From: an uncultured Verrucomicrobiota bacterium
GTDB taxonomy: Bacteria > Verrucomicrobiota > Kiritimatiellia > CAJWTS01
Reading direction: 5' to 3'
Assembly: GCA_913047795.1 (NCBI GenBank)
Contig: CAJWTS010000003.1
Location: 37,903-101,902 of the forward strand
Length of the DNA stretch: 64,000 bases
The position numbers were made by a program, and so were the translations under genes. Every line of letters begins with the position of its first letter. Within the stretch, counting starts at the first letter, position 1. Below the pieces are notes generated by a model. It searched no databases, had not been told where the DNA came from, and saw only the letters and a list, made by a program, of their open reading frames with translations. This document shows, in pieces, positions 9,712 through 18,085 of this stretch.

Positions 9712-11076
9712 TCAGTTTACGCTGGACGATATTTCAAGCTTCTCCATCCGGTAGCGCAATATTCGGCGCGTTGTGCCGAGCAACTCTGCGGCGGTAGTCT
9801 GGACGCCCTGCGCTTGCTTCAACGCCTGCTCAATGAATTCGCGCTCGTAAGTGCTCACCGCTTCATGAAGCGTCAGACCGGTGGACAGTGCGTACGATGG
9901 ACGCGGCCCCTGGTGAAATTCTTCCGGCAGGATGTCGAGCGAGATCACGCGCTCCCGCGAGTTCAGAACCAGCAAGCGTTCAATGATGTTACGCAGTTCG
10001 CGCACGTTGCCCGGCCAATCGTACCGACACATGGCGTTCATCGCCGCGCCATCGATCTCCTCCGTCGCGACGTCCATGCCGGCGCGACATTCGTTGAGAA
10101 AATGGATCGCGAGGGCCGGCACATCTTCACGCCGCTCACGCAGCGGCGGCAGTCTGATCGGCACGACGCTCAGCCGATAGAAGAGATCGTCGCGAAACCG
10201 ACCGTCGAGCACCTCCTCGCGCAAATCCTTATTGGTGGCGGCCACAATCCGCGCATTTGTCCGAATCACGCGCGTGCCACCGACCCGCATAAATTCCCGT
10301 TCCTGAAGAACGCGCAGGAGCTTCACCTGCGTGGCCATCGACATCTCGGATACTTCGTCAAAAAAGAGCGTGCCGTTGCCTGCCAGGTCAAAGCGACCCA
10401 TCTTCTGCGCTGTCGCATTGGTGAACGCGCCTTTCTCATGTCCAAAGAGTTCGGCTTCCATGAGCGACTCCGGCAGCGCGCCGCAGTGTACCGCCACGAA
10501 CGGCTCATCTTTACGGCGGCTCGCAGAGTGAATCAGGCGCGCTACCAATTCCTTACCCGTGCCGCTCTCACCACAAATGAGTACCGTCGAGTCCGTCGCC
10601 GCGGCTTTGACCGCATCCTCAACGGACTTCTTGAAGGATTGCGATCCACCGATGATTCCGTCGACCGGAAACTGGCGCGAAACCTCCCCCTCGAGATTTG
10701 TGACCTTGCGATGCAGTACCGTACGCTCCACGGCACGGGCAACGATACGCCGGATCTCGGCCACATCAAATGGCTTACTGACAAAGTCGTACGCGCCGTC
10801 CTGTATCGCCTCGACAACCGGCCGTACGGACGTGGTTGCGCTGATCATAACGACCGGCGTATCGGGGTAAATTTCGTGTATTTCTTTTAGGAGCGACAGA
10901 CCGTCGCGTTCCGGCATCATGACGTCGAGCAGAACAACATCGACGCGTTGCTGCGCCAGAACGAGAAGTCCTTCTTCCGCGTTCTCGGTTACGGAGACAG
11001 CATAGGTCTCGGAAAAGATGACTTTTAGCGACTCGCGGCTGCCGAGTTCGTCATCAACGACTAATATGTGCTTCAT
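9712..11076 (-). CDS. NtrC-family sigma-54-dependent response regulator
   Basis: Three domains in order: receiver (residues 1-120; acidic pair DDE near residue 8, phosphoacceptor Asp in VLLDVMM, Lys in SKPFD); AAA+ sigma-54 activator (about 140-375; Walker A GESGTGKE, Walker B TLFFDEV, arginine-rich sensor region); and a Fis-type helix-turn-helix (about 410-450). The loop that contacts sigma-54 reads GAFTNA instead of the usual GAFTGA. Translation is coupled to the upstream kinase gene by a 23-bp overlap. It should activate a sigma-54 promoter; I found no convincing TGGCAC-N5-TTGC site in the gaps I read, so its target is unknown. Resembles the PrsR regulators of exopolysaccharide clusters. 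Confidence 0.95.
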   Translation of the reverse strand: MKHILVVDDELGSRESLKVIFSETYAVSVTENAEEGLLVLAQQRVDVVLLDVMMPERDGLSLLKEIHEIYPDTPVVMISATTSVRPVVEAIQDGAYDFVSKPFDVAEIRRIVARAVERTVLHRKVTNLEGEVSRQFPVDGIIGGSQSFKKSVEDAVKAAATDSTVLICGESGTGKELVARLIHSASRRKDEPFVAVHCGALPESLMEAELFGHEKGAFTNATAQKMGRFDLAGNGTLFFDEVSEMSMATQVKLLRVLQEREFMRVGGTRVIRTNARIVAATNKDLREEVLDGRFRDDLFYRLSVVPIRLPPLRERREDVPALAIHFLNECRAGMDVATEEIDGAAMNAMCRYDWPGNVRELRNIIERLLVLNSRERVISLDILPEEFHQGPRPSYALSTGLTLHEAVSTYEREFIEQALKQAQGVQTTAAELLGTTRRILRYRMEKLEISSSVN

Positions 11077-13084
11077 CGTGCGGCGTCCCTATCTCCATCC
11101 GGCGCTGCGGCAAAACCATCGTCACCGATGTTCCATGATCGCTCGATTCCACGTCGAGCTGTCCATTGTGGTCGGTCACCGTGCGACGCGCGATGGGCAA
11201 ACCGAGTCCGATGCCGCGCGCCTTGGTGGTGCAGAACGGCGAGTAAATCTTCTCCATGATTTCCCCCGAGATGCCGCGACCGTTGTCGCGAATATTGATC
11301 ACGACACCGCCGCCCTGGGCTTTATCCATGCTCGATGCCGAGATACGAACCGACGGCGAGTCACTCGCGTGCAACGACTCCAACGCGTTCACGAGCAGAT
11401 GCGTCAGGCATTCCGTCAGGGCCAGTTCGTCGCCATGGATCACCTCGAGGCCTTCCTCGGCACTGGTTTCGATCTGGAGACCCGTCTTGGGGCCGCGCAA
11501 AACGGCAAGATCACTGGCCTTCTTCAAGACCTGTTCTACGTTGAGGGGTCTTTGCTGCACCTGTGGCGGATTGGCGAACGAGTCGATCTGGTCGACCATC
11601 TGGTTCAGGCGCGCTACCTCCGCTTCAACCAGAGTGCTGAACTGCTCCCGAAATTCCTCATCGGAGTAGCGCTCCGGCAGGAGTTGCGCGAAGGTACTGA
11701 CAGCGACCAGCGGATTCCGCACCTCGTGCGACATGGCGGACGCCAGTTCCGTCCAGAATACAGCGCGCTCGAGCTGTTCCTGTTTCTCGGTCAGCAGGCG
11801 CTCGCGCGTGAGGTCCTTGATAACCGCCACGGCCCCGAGGCAGTCGTCGCCGCTCATCAAGCGCTCGGTCGACACGGCGATTGAACGTTTCGTGAATGGA
11901 TCAACCCATTCCTGCAATTCCTGTTCTCCCTTTCCTGCGATCGCACCGGTCAACATATCCGATAGCTGGCTTCCCAGCTTCGCGGCATGCTGGCCGAGCA
12001 ACTGGTCTCCCGGGTACTCCAGGATCGTAGCGGCGGACTCGTTGAACCAACGAATGACGGCGGCTGAATCGACCGAGACGATGCCGACCGGAATCGACTG
12101 CAGCACCGTTTCCGCAAACGTCTTCTGAACGGCGTTCTCGCTGTAGAGCTGCGCGTTCTCCAGCGATGTGGACACATGCTCGGCGAGGGCCATCAACTCT
12201 TCGAGATGACCCTCGTCGAACGGGACACCCGTCAAACGATGGCCGATGAAAAGCCATCCAAGCAGGCGGTCGCGAGCCAACAACGGCACAATCAGCTCCG
12301 CACCAAGCATGTCCAGCGACTGGTCGAGAACCACGCGCTCCTGAGCATCGCGAATATGTGCCAGACTTTCGCGCGAGACCAGGTGGGCGTTGAATTGAAG
12401 CCACTGCACCAACGGATCTTCGGGTGAGACGATCAGATTCCAGGAATCCTCGAAACACTTGATCCCGGCCTTGAGGCAGTACCGGCCACTCTGGAAGTCT
12501 CGCGCGAAGATCCCAACGCGTGTGACCCGCGCGAACGACTGCACCACCTCCACCACGTTGTCCAGCATCACGTTGATGTCGTCGAAATGACGAAACAGGC
12601 GGTGCATCAATTGGTGCTGAAACAAGCCGCTACTTCCGGGGGCCTGCGGCGCGGCAGGCGGGGCCTGGCCGCGGTCGCCGGTATCGAACGACTTCTGGCG
12701 CAACAGTCTATTCTCACGCACCAATTTCAGATGCGAGAACGCGCGGTCAACCAGTCCATGCAGACGCAGGCGGTTGGCCTTGAGATCTTCGACGGCGTAG
12801 ACGCCCAGCCCCTCGGCTTCCAGGGCCGGTTCCGAACGTGGCACCGCCAGCACGGTCACGAGCGACTCGGGCATCTGTGCTTTCAGCCGGGAAATCAGGT
12901 CGGCGGAATCCGGACAACGCACATCCACAAAGACCAGGGTCGGATCCAGTTTGCGCGACGAGGATTCGAGCCGCTCCGGCTCGCTCACGTGCTGTACACT
13001 GGCCACGCTGTACAGATAGCCGCCAACGCGGCGCGCAAGCTCATCGTCTTGCGTATACAAAACACAGACTGGAAGGAGGTTCAT
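11054..13084 (-). CDS. soluble sensor histidine kinase (REC-like, GAF, PAS, HisKA, HATPase)
   Basis: A 676-residue kinase without membrane segments. Residues 1-120 look like a receiver fold (acidic pair in YTQDDE, candidate Asp in LVFVDVR) but the Lys-Pro motif is absent, so it may be degenerate. A GAF domain spans about 185-340, a PAS domain about 350-460, then the dimerisation domain with H-box SAMSHEVRNPL and a HATPase with DNGRGIS and GIGLGLP boxes. It overlaps the upstream kinase gene by 4 bp (ATGA) and the regulator downstream by 23 bp, so all three are surely co-translated and probably act in one phosphorelay. What the GAF/PAS sensors detect is not visible. Confidence 0.92.
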   Translation of the reverse strand: MNLLPVCVLYTQDDELARRVGGYLYSVASVQHVSEPERLESSSRKLDPTLVFVDVRCPDSADLISRLKAQMPESLVTVLAVPRSEPALEAEGLGVYAVEDLKANRLRLHGLVDRAFSHLKLVRENRLLRQKSFDTGDRGQAPPAAPQAPGSSGLFQHQLMHRLFRHFDDINVMLDNVVEVVQSFARVTRVGIFARDFQSGRYCLKAGIKCFEDSWNLIVSPEDPLVQWLQFNAHLVSRESLAHIRDAQERVVLDQSLDMLGAELIVPLLARDRLLGWLFIGHRLTGVPFDEGHLEELMALAEHVSTSLENAQLYSENAVQKTFAETVLQSIPVGIVSVDSAAVIRWFNESAATILEYPGDQLLGQHAAKLGSQLSDMLTGAIAGKGEQELQEWVDPFTKRSIAVSTERLMSGDDCLGAVAVIKDLTRERLLTEKQEQLERAVFWTELASAMSHEVRNPLVAVSTFAQLLPERYSDEEFREQFSTLVEAEVARLNQMVDQIDSFANPPQVQQRPLNVEQVLKKASDLAVLRGPKTGLQIETSAEEGLEVIHGDELALTECLTHLLVNALESLHASDSPSVRISASSMDKAQGGGVVINIRDNGRGISGEIMEKIYSPFCTTKARGIGLGLPIARRTVTDHNGQLDVESSDHGTSVTMVLPQRRMEIGTPHDEAHISR

Positions 13085-15561
13085 ATCAGTGCCTCCGCGG
13101 GGACGACGAGCGGGAAGGTCACGTAAATCGTGGTACCTTCGCCCAAGCCACTCTCGACCTCCACGGACGCTCCATGCTCTTGAATAATGTTATGCGCAAC
13201 CGACAGCCCCAGGCCGGTGCCGGTATCCTTTGTCGTAAAAAACGGATCAAAAATTCGCTGAGCGTCTTCGGGAGTCATGCCGCAACCCGTATCCTGAATA
13301 CTGACGCGCACCCGGCCGTCGGCGCCGTTCCCCGGGGAGCTGTTCCATTCCGGCGGCAGGATACTGGTCGATACGATCAGCTCACCGCCATTCTCCATCG
13401 CCTCGATCGAGTTGAGGAAGAAGTTGATCAAGGCCTGGCTCAGCGTCTCCGCATCGCCCTGGATGCGGTCGGCATCGGCGGCGTAACAACGCAACAGCCG
13501 AACACCACGATGCCGGATCGGCTGCTCAACCAGTTCGACCGAGTGCTCAAGGATCTCGTGCAGGCTGCTCTCGACGAGCTCAACCGGCGCGGGACGCGCA
13601 AAACGCAGAAGCCGGGTCACGATCGAATCGATACGGCGCACCTCTTCTCCCATCAGACGCGAGAAGGAACTGCGAAACTCCTCATCGTCATACCGTTCCG
13701 GGAGAAGCTGCGTGAAGGTCTTGATCGATACCAGCGGATTCTTGATCTCGTGGGCCATGCCGGCTGAGAGCGTACCGATACTGGCCAGTCGATCGGAACG
13801 GCGCACTTGCTGCTCAAGGCGCTTCACGTCTGTGATATCGCTGACCACAAGCAATCCGCCGAGCCGATCGGACGAACGTCCGTAGACGACGTTACAGTTC
13901 AGCAGCACGGAAAAGCTGTCTTTCGTCTTCGATTCGAGGTGCGCCTGTTCGGCGCGTATCGTGATTCCGTCGCGCAGCGATGCGGTCAGGGCTTTATACA
14001 ACGGATCGGGTAAAACCGTGATCGGTTGGTTCAGCGCTTCTTCCCCCTTCATACCTGTAATGCGCTGCGCCTCACGATTGAACACCGTGATCAAGCCGTC
14101 CTGATTGGCGGCAACAATACCACTCACCATCGCGTCCACCAGCGTCTCATTGTAGATCTTGCCGTTCTCCACCTCGGTGTACAACCGGGCATTCTGGAAC
14201 GAAATGGCAAGCTGGTCGCAGAGCAACTGCAGCCCGTCTTCCTCGCGTGCGCTATAGACCCGGCCGGAAAGGCGCGGACCAACCATCATGATGCCCTGCA
14301 GATCCCCGCCCGACTTCACACCCATGGCCACCGCGGCTTCGCAATCGGCTAGATGTCGCGCCGCCGCCGCGAGAACGTCATCCCGGCGCGCGCGACGCAC
14401 CCCCACCGTGGAGACAGGCTGCTTGCTGCGTTCGAGCAGGCGAACGAGAGAATCGGCGCGTGGAATATATTTACTCTGGCCATTGGCGTAGGGATAGGCC
14501 TGTACGTACCCGCCGTTCTGCGAAACGAGGATCATCACGCGGTCGCTTCCGGTGGCACTCTTGACCACGTCCGCGAATCGATTCAAGACCACGTCGATAT
14601 TGCCGATCGATAGCAAGGCGTCGCTTGCTTCGCGGATCATGGCGTGCACGTCCATCGCATTGCGGTTAATAAAGATACGATTCGCGAAACGCTGCATGAC
14701 GCCCTGTGTGGGAGCCAGGGAAAACGCTACAACCAGCGCGCCCGCCATGGACGGCAGAAACGGCCAACCCAGATTCAGCCAGCCCAGGGCGATATCCAGT
14801 CCCATCGACACGCCCACGTAGAGCACCACGAGGTACGCCCCGACCAGCCCGTAGGCCGTTGAACTTCGCAGAACATCGCTGACGCTCATGATGCGACGCG
14901 TAACGATTCCATACGCGATAATCGCATCCATCGCGACGACGGCCAGCGGCGTCATCTGCATAATATCGGCGTGACCGGTCCATCTAGGGATGAAGAAGTG
15001 CAGGGTGAGGCCCCACGCCACGGCTGCCAGGAAGCCAAAGACGGTGAATTCAAGTTCGGCGCGCTCGACACCCTCGCGCTCCCTCAGGTCTCGCGCCAGG
15101 CGACGAATCATCGTGGTCAACGCAAACAACCAGAAACCCATGTAGATAAATTGCCCGGGCCCGAACAACGGCTCGGCGAAGCCCGAGTCGTTGTATCTAA
15201 ATCCATGCGCATAGAATTTCGTCTGGCAGACAGCGGCCACGCCAACAAACGGAATAATCAGAACGCGTAGCTGTCTCCAGACCTGCCGCCCCGAACAACC
15301 GGGATCACTGATCGAGATACGCAGATAATCGATCAGAATCGGGATCGCGATCGAGGCGACCGCCGCCTGGCGAATCCAGAACAGCACGCCATCCCCGGCA
15401 AAGGAGCCAATTCCCATGCACAAAAGCCAGACCAGGAAGCCACAAGTAACCACCAGGAAGGAGCGATTCGCGGAGCGACCCGGATTCATCCAATACACCA
15501 GAATGCCGATAAAGAGGTTTACGACGATCGCGACGAAGGTGGATGTTTGGAAAAGATTCAC
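13081..15561 (-). CDS. membrane sensor histidine kinase (8TM-like, GAF, PAS, HisKA, HATPase)
   Basis: An 826-residue kinase. The first 310 residues hold about eight hydrophobic helices of the type found in PrsK-like kinases, then GAF (about 325-480), PAS (about 490-590), H-box GMAHEIKNPLVSIK near residue 615, N-box FFLNSIEAM, and ATP-lid glycines in DTGCGM and GTGLGLS. The H-box region is strikingly like that of the next kinase (both read NPL, then FTQLLPERY or FAQLLPERY), which suggests gene duplication. The 4-bp overlaps with both neighbours place it second in a KAS-kinase-kinase-regulator operon. Input could be membrane or lipid state, an inference from the ketosynthase gene upstream. Confidence 0.93.
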   Translation of the reverse strand: MNLFQTSTFVAIVVNLFIGILVYWMNPGRSANRSFLVVTCGFLVWLLCMGIGSFAGDGVLFWIRQAAVASIAIPILIDYLRISISDPGCSGRQVWRQLRVLIIPFVGVAAVCQTKFYAHGFRYNDSGFAEPLFGPGQFIYMGFWLFALTTMIRRLARDLREREGVERAELEFTVFGFLAAVAWGLTLHFFIPRWTGHADIMQMTPLAVVAMDAIIAYGIVTRRIMSVSDVLRSSTAYGLVGAYLVVLYVGVSMGLDIALGWLNLGWPFLPSMAGALVVAFSLAPTQGVMQRFANRIFINRNAMDVHAMIREASDALLSIGNIDVVLNRFADVVKSATGSDRVMILVSQNGGYVQAYPYANGQSKYIPRADSLVRLLERSKQPVSTVGVRRARRDDVLAAAARHLADCEAAVAMGVKSGGDLQGIMMVGPRLSGRVYSAREEDGLQLLCDQLAISFQNARLYTEVENGKIYNETLVDAMVSGIVAANQDGLITVFNREAQRITGMKGEEALNQPITVLPDPLYKALTASLRDGITIRAEQAHLESKTKDSFSVLLNCNVVYGRSSDRLGGLLVVSDITDVKRLEQQVRRSDRLASIGTLSAGMAHEIKNPLVSIKTFTQLLPERYDDEEFRSSFSRLMGEEVRRIDSIVTRLLRFARPAPVELVESSLHEILEHSVELVEQPIRHRGVRLLRCYAADADRIQGDAETLSQALINFFLNSIEAMENGGELIVSTSILPPEWNSSPGNGADGRVRVSIQDTGCGMTPEDAQRIFDPFFTTKDTGTGLGLSVAHNIIQEHGASVEVESGLGEGTTIYVTFPLVVPAEALI

Positions 15562-16802
15562 AAGGAAGGCGCCTTTTCCAATACCAGCGACGAATTACCG
15601 CCACCGAGCCCGTGCACATTGACTGCCGCGACGTCGACCGGCACCTTACGGGCCTTCAGCGGGACATAATCCAGATCGCACTCCGGGTCCCTATTGGAAT
15701 AATTAGCGGTTGGCGGAACAATACCGTCCCGAATAGATAATGCCGCCGCCATCACTTCCATCGGCCCGGCAGCGGAAAGCGGGTTTCCGGTGACCCCCTT
15801 GACCGAACTCACGGGTACGCGATAGGCTTCGCGCCCCAGAACCTTCTTAATGGCGTGTGTTTCGACCCGATCAACGACTGGATCACTGGGACCGTGGGCG
15901 CAGACGTAGTCCACATCGACCGGACGGCGACGGGAATTAGCCAACGCCTCGGCCAGGGAAGTCTCCAGACCTGACCCGTGTTCCTCTCCCGGTGCGTCAT
16001 TGCAGGTTCCATAACCACTAATTTCCGCGTAGATCGAGGCTCCGCGCGCCATCGCATTTTCGAAATTCTCCAAAATGAGGACGCCGGCGCCCTCGGCGAT
16101 GATTCCCCCTTGTCGATCTCGATCGAACGGTCGACTCAACATGCGTGGATCGATCTCACCCGTCAGCGGCGACAATCCCGATGCCCCCATCAATGCGACA
16201 CCCAGCGAACTCGTTGGCGAATCCGTCCCGCCGGCGATCACGATGTCCGCCCTTCCCTTGCGAACCATCTCGGCACCGATCCCGATCGCGTCCAGGCCGG
16301 CATGGCAGGCCGACGAGATTGTCTGTGTCTGGGCTTCGATCCCGAATTGGTTGGCAATCTCGCTGGCCACGGCATGTGGCTGCGAAGATGAAACGGTATA
16401 GGAACTGATCCGCTCGATTCCCTTCGTCTGCCAGGTATCCTTGCCCTTCTCCACGACATCCATTGCGCTCGAACTGACCCCAATGACGATCGGAATCGGC
16501 GAAAAACCGTTCATGCTCTCGGAGGTACAGTCGGCGTCATCCATCGCCATCTTGGTGGCGGCGAGGCAAAGTTGAGTGTGCCGACCCAACCGCTTGGGCT
16601 TCACAGCGCCATTGAAGTAATGCCGGATGTCGAAATGCTTCACCTCGCCCGCGACACGAATAGGATAGTCCGCGGCGTCAAACGACGTGATGGGTCCAAT
16701 CCCGCTCTCACAAAAGAGAATCGATTTCCAAAATGCTTCCAAGCCGCTGCCGTTCGCGGCCAGCACGCCCATGCCTGTTATGACAACCCGAGTCGGTCTC
16801 AC
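15558..16802 (-). CDS. FabF-like beta-ketoacyl-ACP synthase with altered active site
   Basis: Thiolase-fold condensing enzyme of the KAS I/II type, 414 residues. The nucleophilic Cys is present in ISSACHAGLDAIG, and the first His in VCAHGPSD, but the second His, normally in KxxxGHxxGAAG, is Asn here (KGVTGNPLSAAG). The C-terminal gate loop is NVHGLGGGN rather than the FabF form NSFGFGGTN. No ACP, reductase or dehydratase gene is adjacent, so this is not a standard fab locus; it heads an operon of two histidine kinases and a regulator. GTG start with GAGAA upstream. It may make or sense a special acyl chain; primary fatty-acid synthesis seems unlikely. Confidence 0.9.
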   Translation of the reverse strand: MRPTRVVITGMGVLAANGSGLEAFWKSILFCESGIGPITSFDAADYPIRVAGEVKHFDIRHYFNGAVKPKRLGRHTQLCLAATKMAMDDADCTSESMNGFSPIPIVIGVSSSAMDVVEKGKDTWQTKGIERISSYTVSSSQPHAVASEIANQFGIEAQTQTISSACHAGLDAIGIGAEMVRKGRADIVIAGGTDSPTSSLGVALMGASGLSPLTGEIDPRMLSRPFDRDRQGGIIAEGAGVLILENFENAMARGASIYAEISGYGTCNDAPGEEHGSGLETSLAEALANSRRRPVDVDYVCAHGPSDPVVDRVETHAIKKVLGREAYRVPVSSVKGVTGNPLSAAGPMEVMAAALSIRDGIVPPTANYSNRDPECDLDYVPLKARKVPVDVAAVNVHGLGGGNSSLVLEKAPSL

Positions 16803-17125
16803 ATCTATTTTCTCAATCTAGTTTTTGCAAAAAACATTGCGCGTATCGAATAGAAGCTACTTTAATGCCATCAACAATTTATAAACAAGCGCTTTCGTTC
16901 AAATATGTACAGCACAAAAGGAGGGTGTACAAAATTGGACAATAGTTATACACAACATCTTGTGGTATGTACTAATAGATCATCAAGATGTGGGATCTGT
17001 TGATCTGGTACGTTTACTGCTAGATATTACTTGTCTTGTTTCACGCACCGAATATGGGTGCTTCACGCGCGGAACGGGACACCAAGCACGTTACAGAGGA
17101 CAGGTGTCCAACAGGAGAGGCAAGC
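16803..17125. promoter_or_regulatory. AT-rich divergent intergenic region
   Basis: This 323-bp gap separates the minus-strand KAS-kinase operon from the plus-strand FadL-like gene, and is far more AT-rich than its surroundings. It must carry promoters for both sides. A near-perfect palindrome GTTTTTGCAAAAAAC lies at 16821-16835, 19 bp from the KAS start, and GTAC-containing half-sites (TGTACAGCACA, TGTACAAAA) sit near 16904-16934. I could not assign a convincing -35/-10 pair or a sigma-54 site on either strand, and see no gene in it. Confidence 0.5.
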
Positions 17126-18085
17126 ATGGGAATCACATCATACAACCGACTGAGGGTATCGGTCATGGCGATCGGTATCGCACTCGTCACGTTCGTAAGC
17201 ACGACCTGCGGAGGAGGGTTTCACAGTTCTCCTGGTAGTGCCGCGACGGCCAGCTCTGTCGGCGGACTGCTGGTACACATCTACGATGCATCGGCTGCAA
17301 AGGACAACCAGGCACAAGCCGCCAACCGCAAAGAGCGGCCCCCAGCGCTCGACGTCTCAATCGCATATGGTGAGAACAACTTTTCCAAGGCCCACAGCCG
17401 CCGTGGCGCGACCGACAAGGAGCGCTGGGGCGACATGCCGGGCGCATGGGGCAGCCATCCTGCTGATCTAGGCAGCGGTGAAGCAGGCCTCTACAATACG
17501 ACCCCGGACGGTCGCAACGGAAACCCGATGACGTGGCAATCGCGGGTGCAAGCCCATCGGTCCGGACCATCCGGCACGGTTAGCCCGATCAAGGTGGCGC
17601 TCGGCGCGGAAATCGACGATTCCGTTAGAATCGAGTTAGACGCATCATGGATTGAGGCGCCCAAGAGCGAGGAAGCCCCGTTATCGATTGGCAATCCAGT
17701 CTACCCCATGCCGGCATCCACGCTCGACGACGGCGATGAAAATTGGGTTCACGGCATGGGTCTCGACTTTGCTTTTAACAGGGAATGGACGGCGCGCGCC
17801 GGTTATATCCATGTCCAGTCCCCTACCCCCTCAACGACGGTCCTGCCCTTGGGTGCGGAGGAGGACCAGAGTGTCATCTCGTTCGGCCTGGGTCATCATA
17901 CCGCCGAATACGCTCTCGAGATGGCGTACGCCATGGGCGTTTTCAGCGATCGCGCCACACGCGGAGGCGGAAATACCGCGCTCGGAAGCAAATACGATTT
18001 TGCCGCTCATCTGGTCGGCTTTTCCTATCTTCGCGCAGTTTTTGAATCTTCAGGATATTTTTCCTACACCTACCAACAGAATTGA
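17126..18085 (+). CDS. FadL/OmpP1-like outer-membrane protein, C-terminal part
   Basis: A 319-residue exported protein. The chosen ATG follows GGAGAGG by five bases; an upstream ATG at 17036 has no such site. The first 35 residues form a signal sequence (hydrophobic VMAIGIALVTFV) followed by TTCGGG, a poor lipobox. From about residue 150 the pattern matches the later strands of FadL/TodX channels: amphipathic strands, RAGYIHVQSPTP, FGLGHHTAEYALEMAYAMG, ending in an aromatic-rich last strand. FadL proteins take up fatty acids and hydrophobic compounds, but run to about 420 residues with a plugging N-terminal hatch; this one has a shorter, unlike N-terminal half, so it may be degenerate or rearranged. 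It opens towards the KAS gene and precedes a kinase by overlap. Confidence 0.6.
   Translation: MGITSYNRLRVSVMAIGIALVTFVSTTCGGGFHSSPGSAATASSVGGLLVHIYDASAAKDNQAQAANRKERPPALDVSIAYGENNFSKAHSRRGATDKERWGDMPGAWGSHPADLGSGEAGLYNTTPDGRNGNPMTWQSRVQAHRSGPSGTVSPIKVALGAEIDDSVRIELDASWIEAPKSEEAPLSIGNPVYPMPASTLDDGDENWVHGMGLDFAFNREWTARAGYIHVQSPTPSTTVLPLGAEEDQSVISFGLGHHTAEYALEMAYAMGVFSDRATRGGGNTALGSKYDFAAHLVGFSYLRAVFESSGYFSYTYQQN

Noticed and set aside
15558..16802. Ladderane or polyene cluster
   Set aside because: No ACP, reductase, dehydratase or desaturase genes lie beside the ketosynthase, so such a cluster is not supported.
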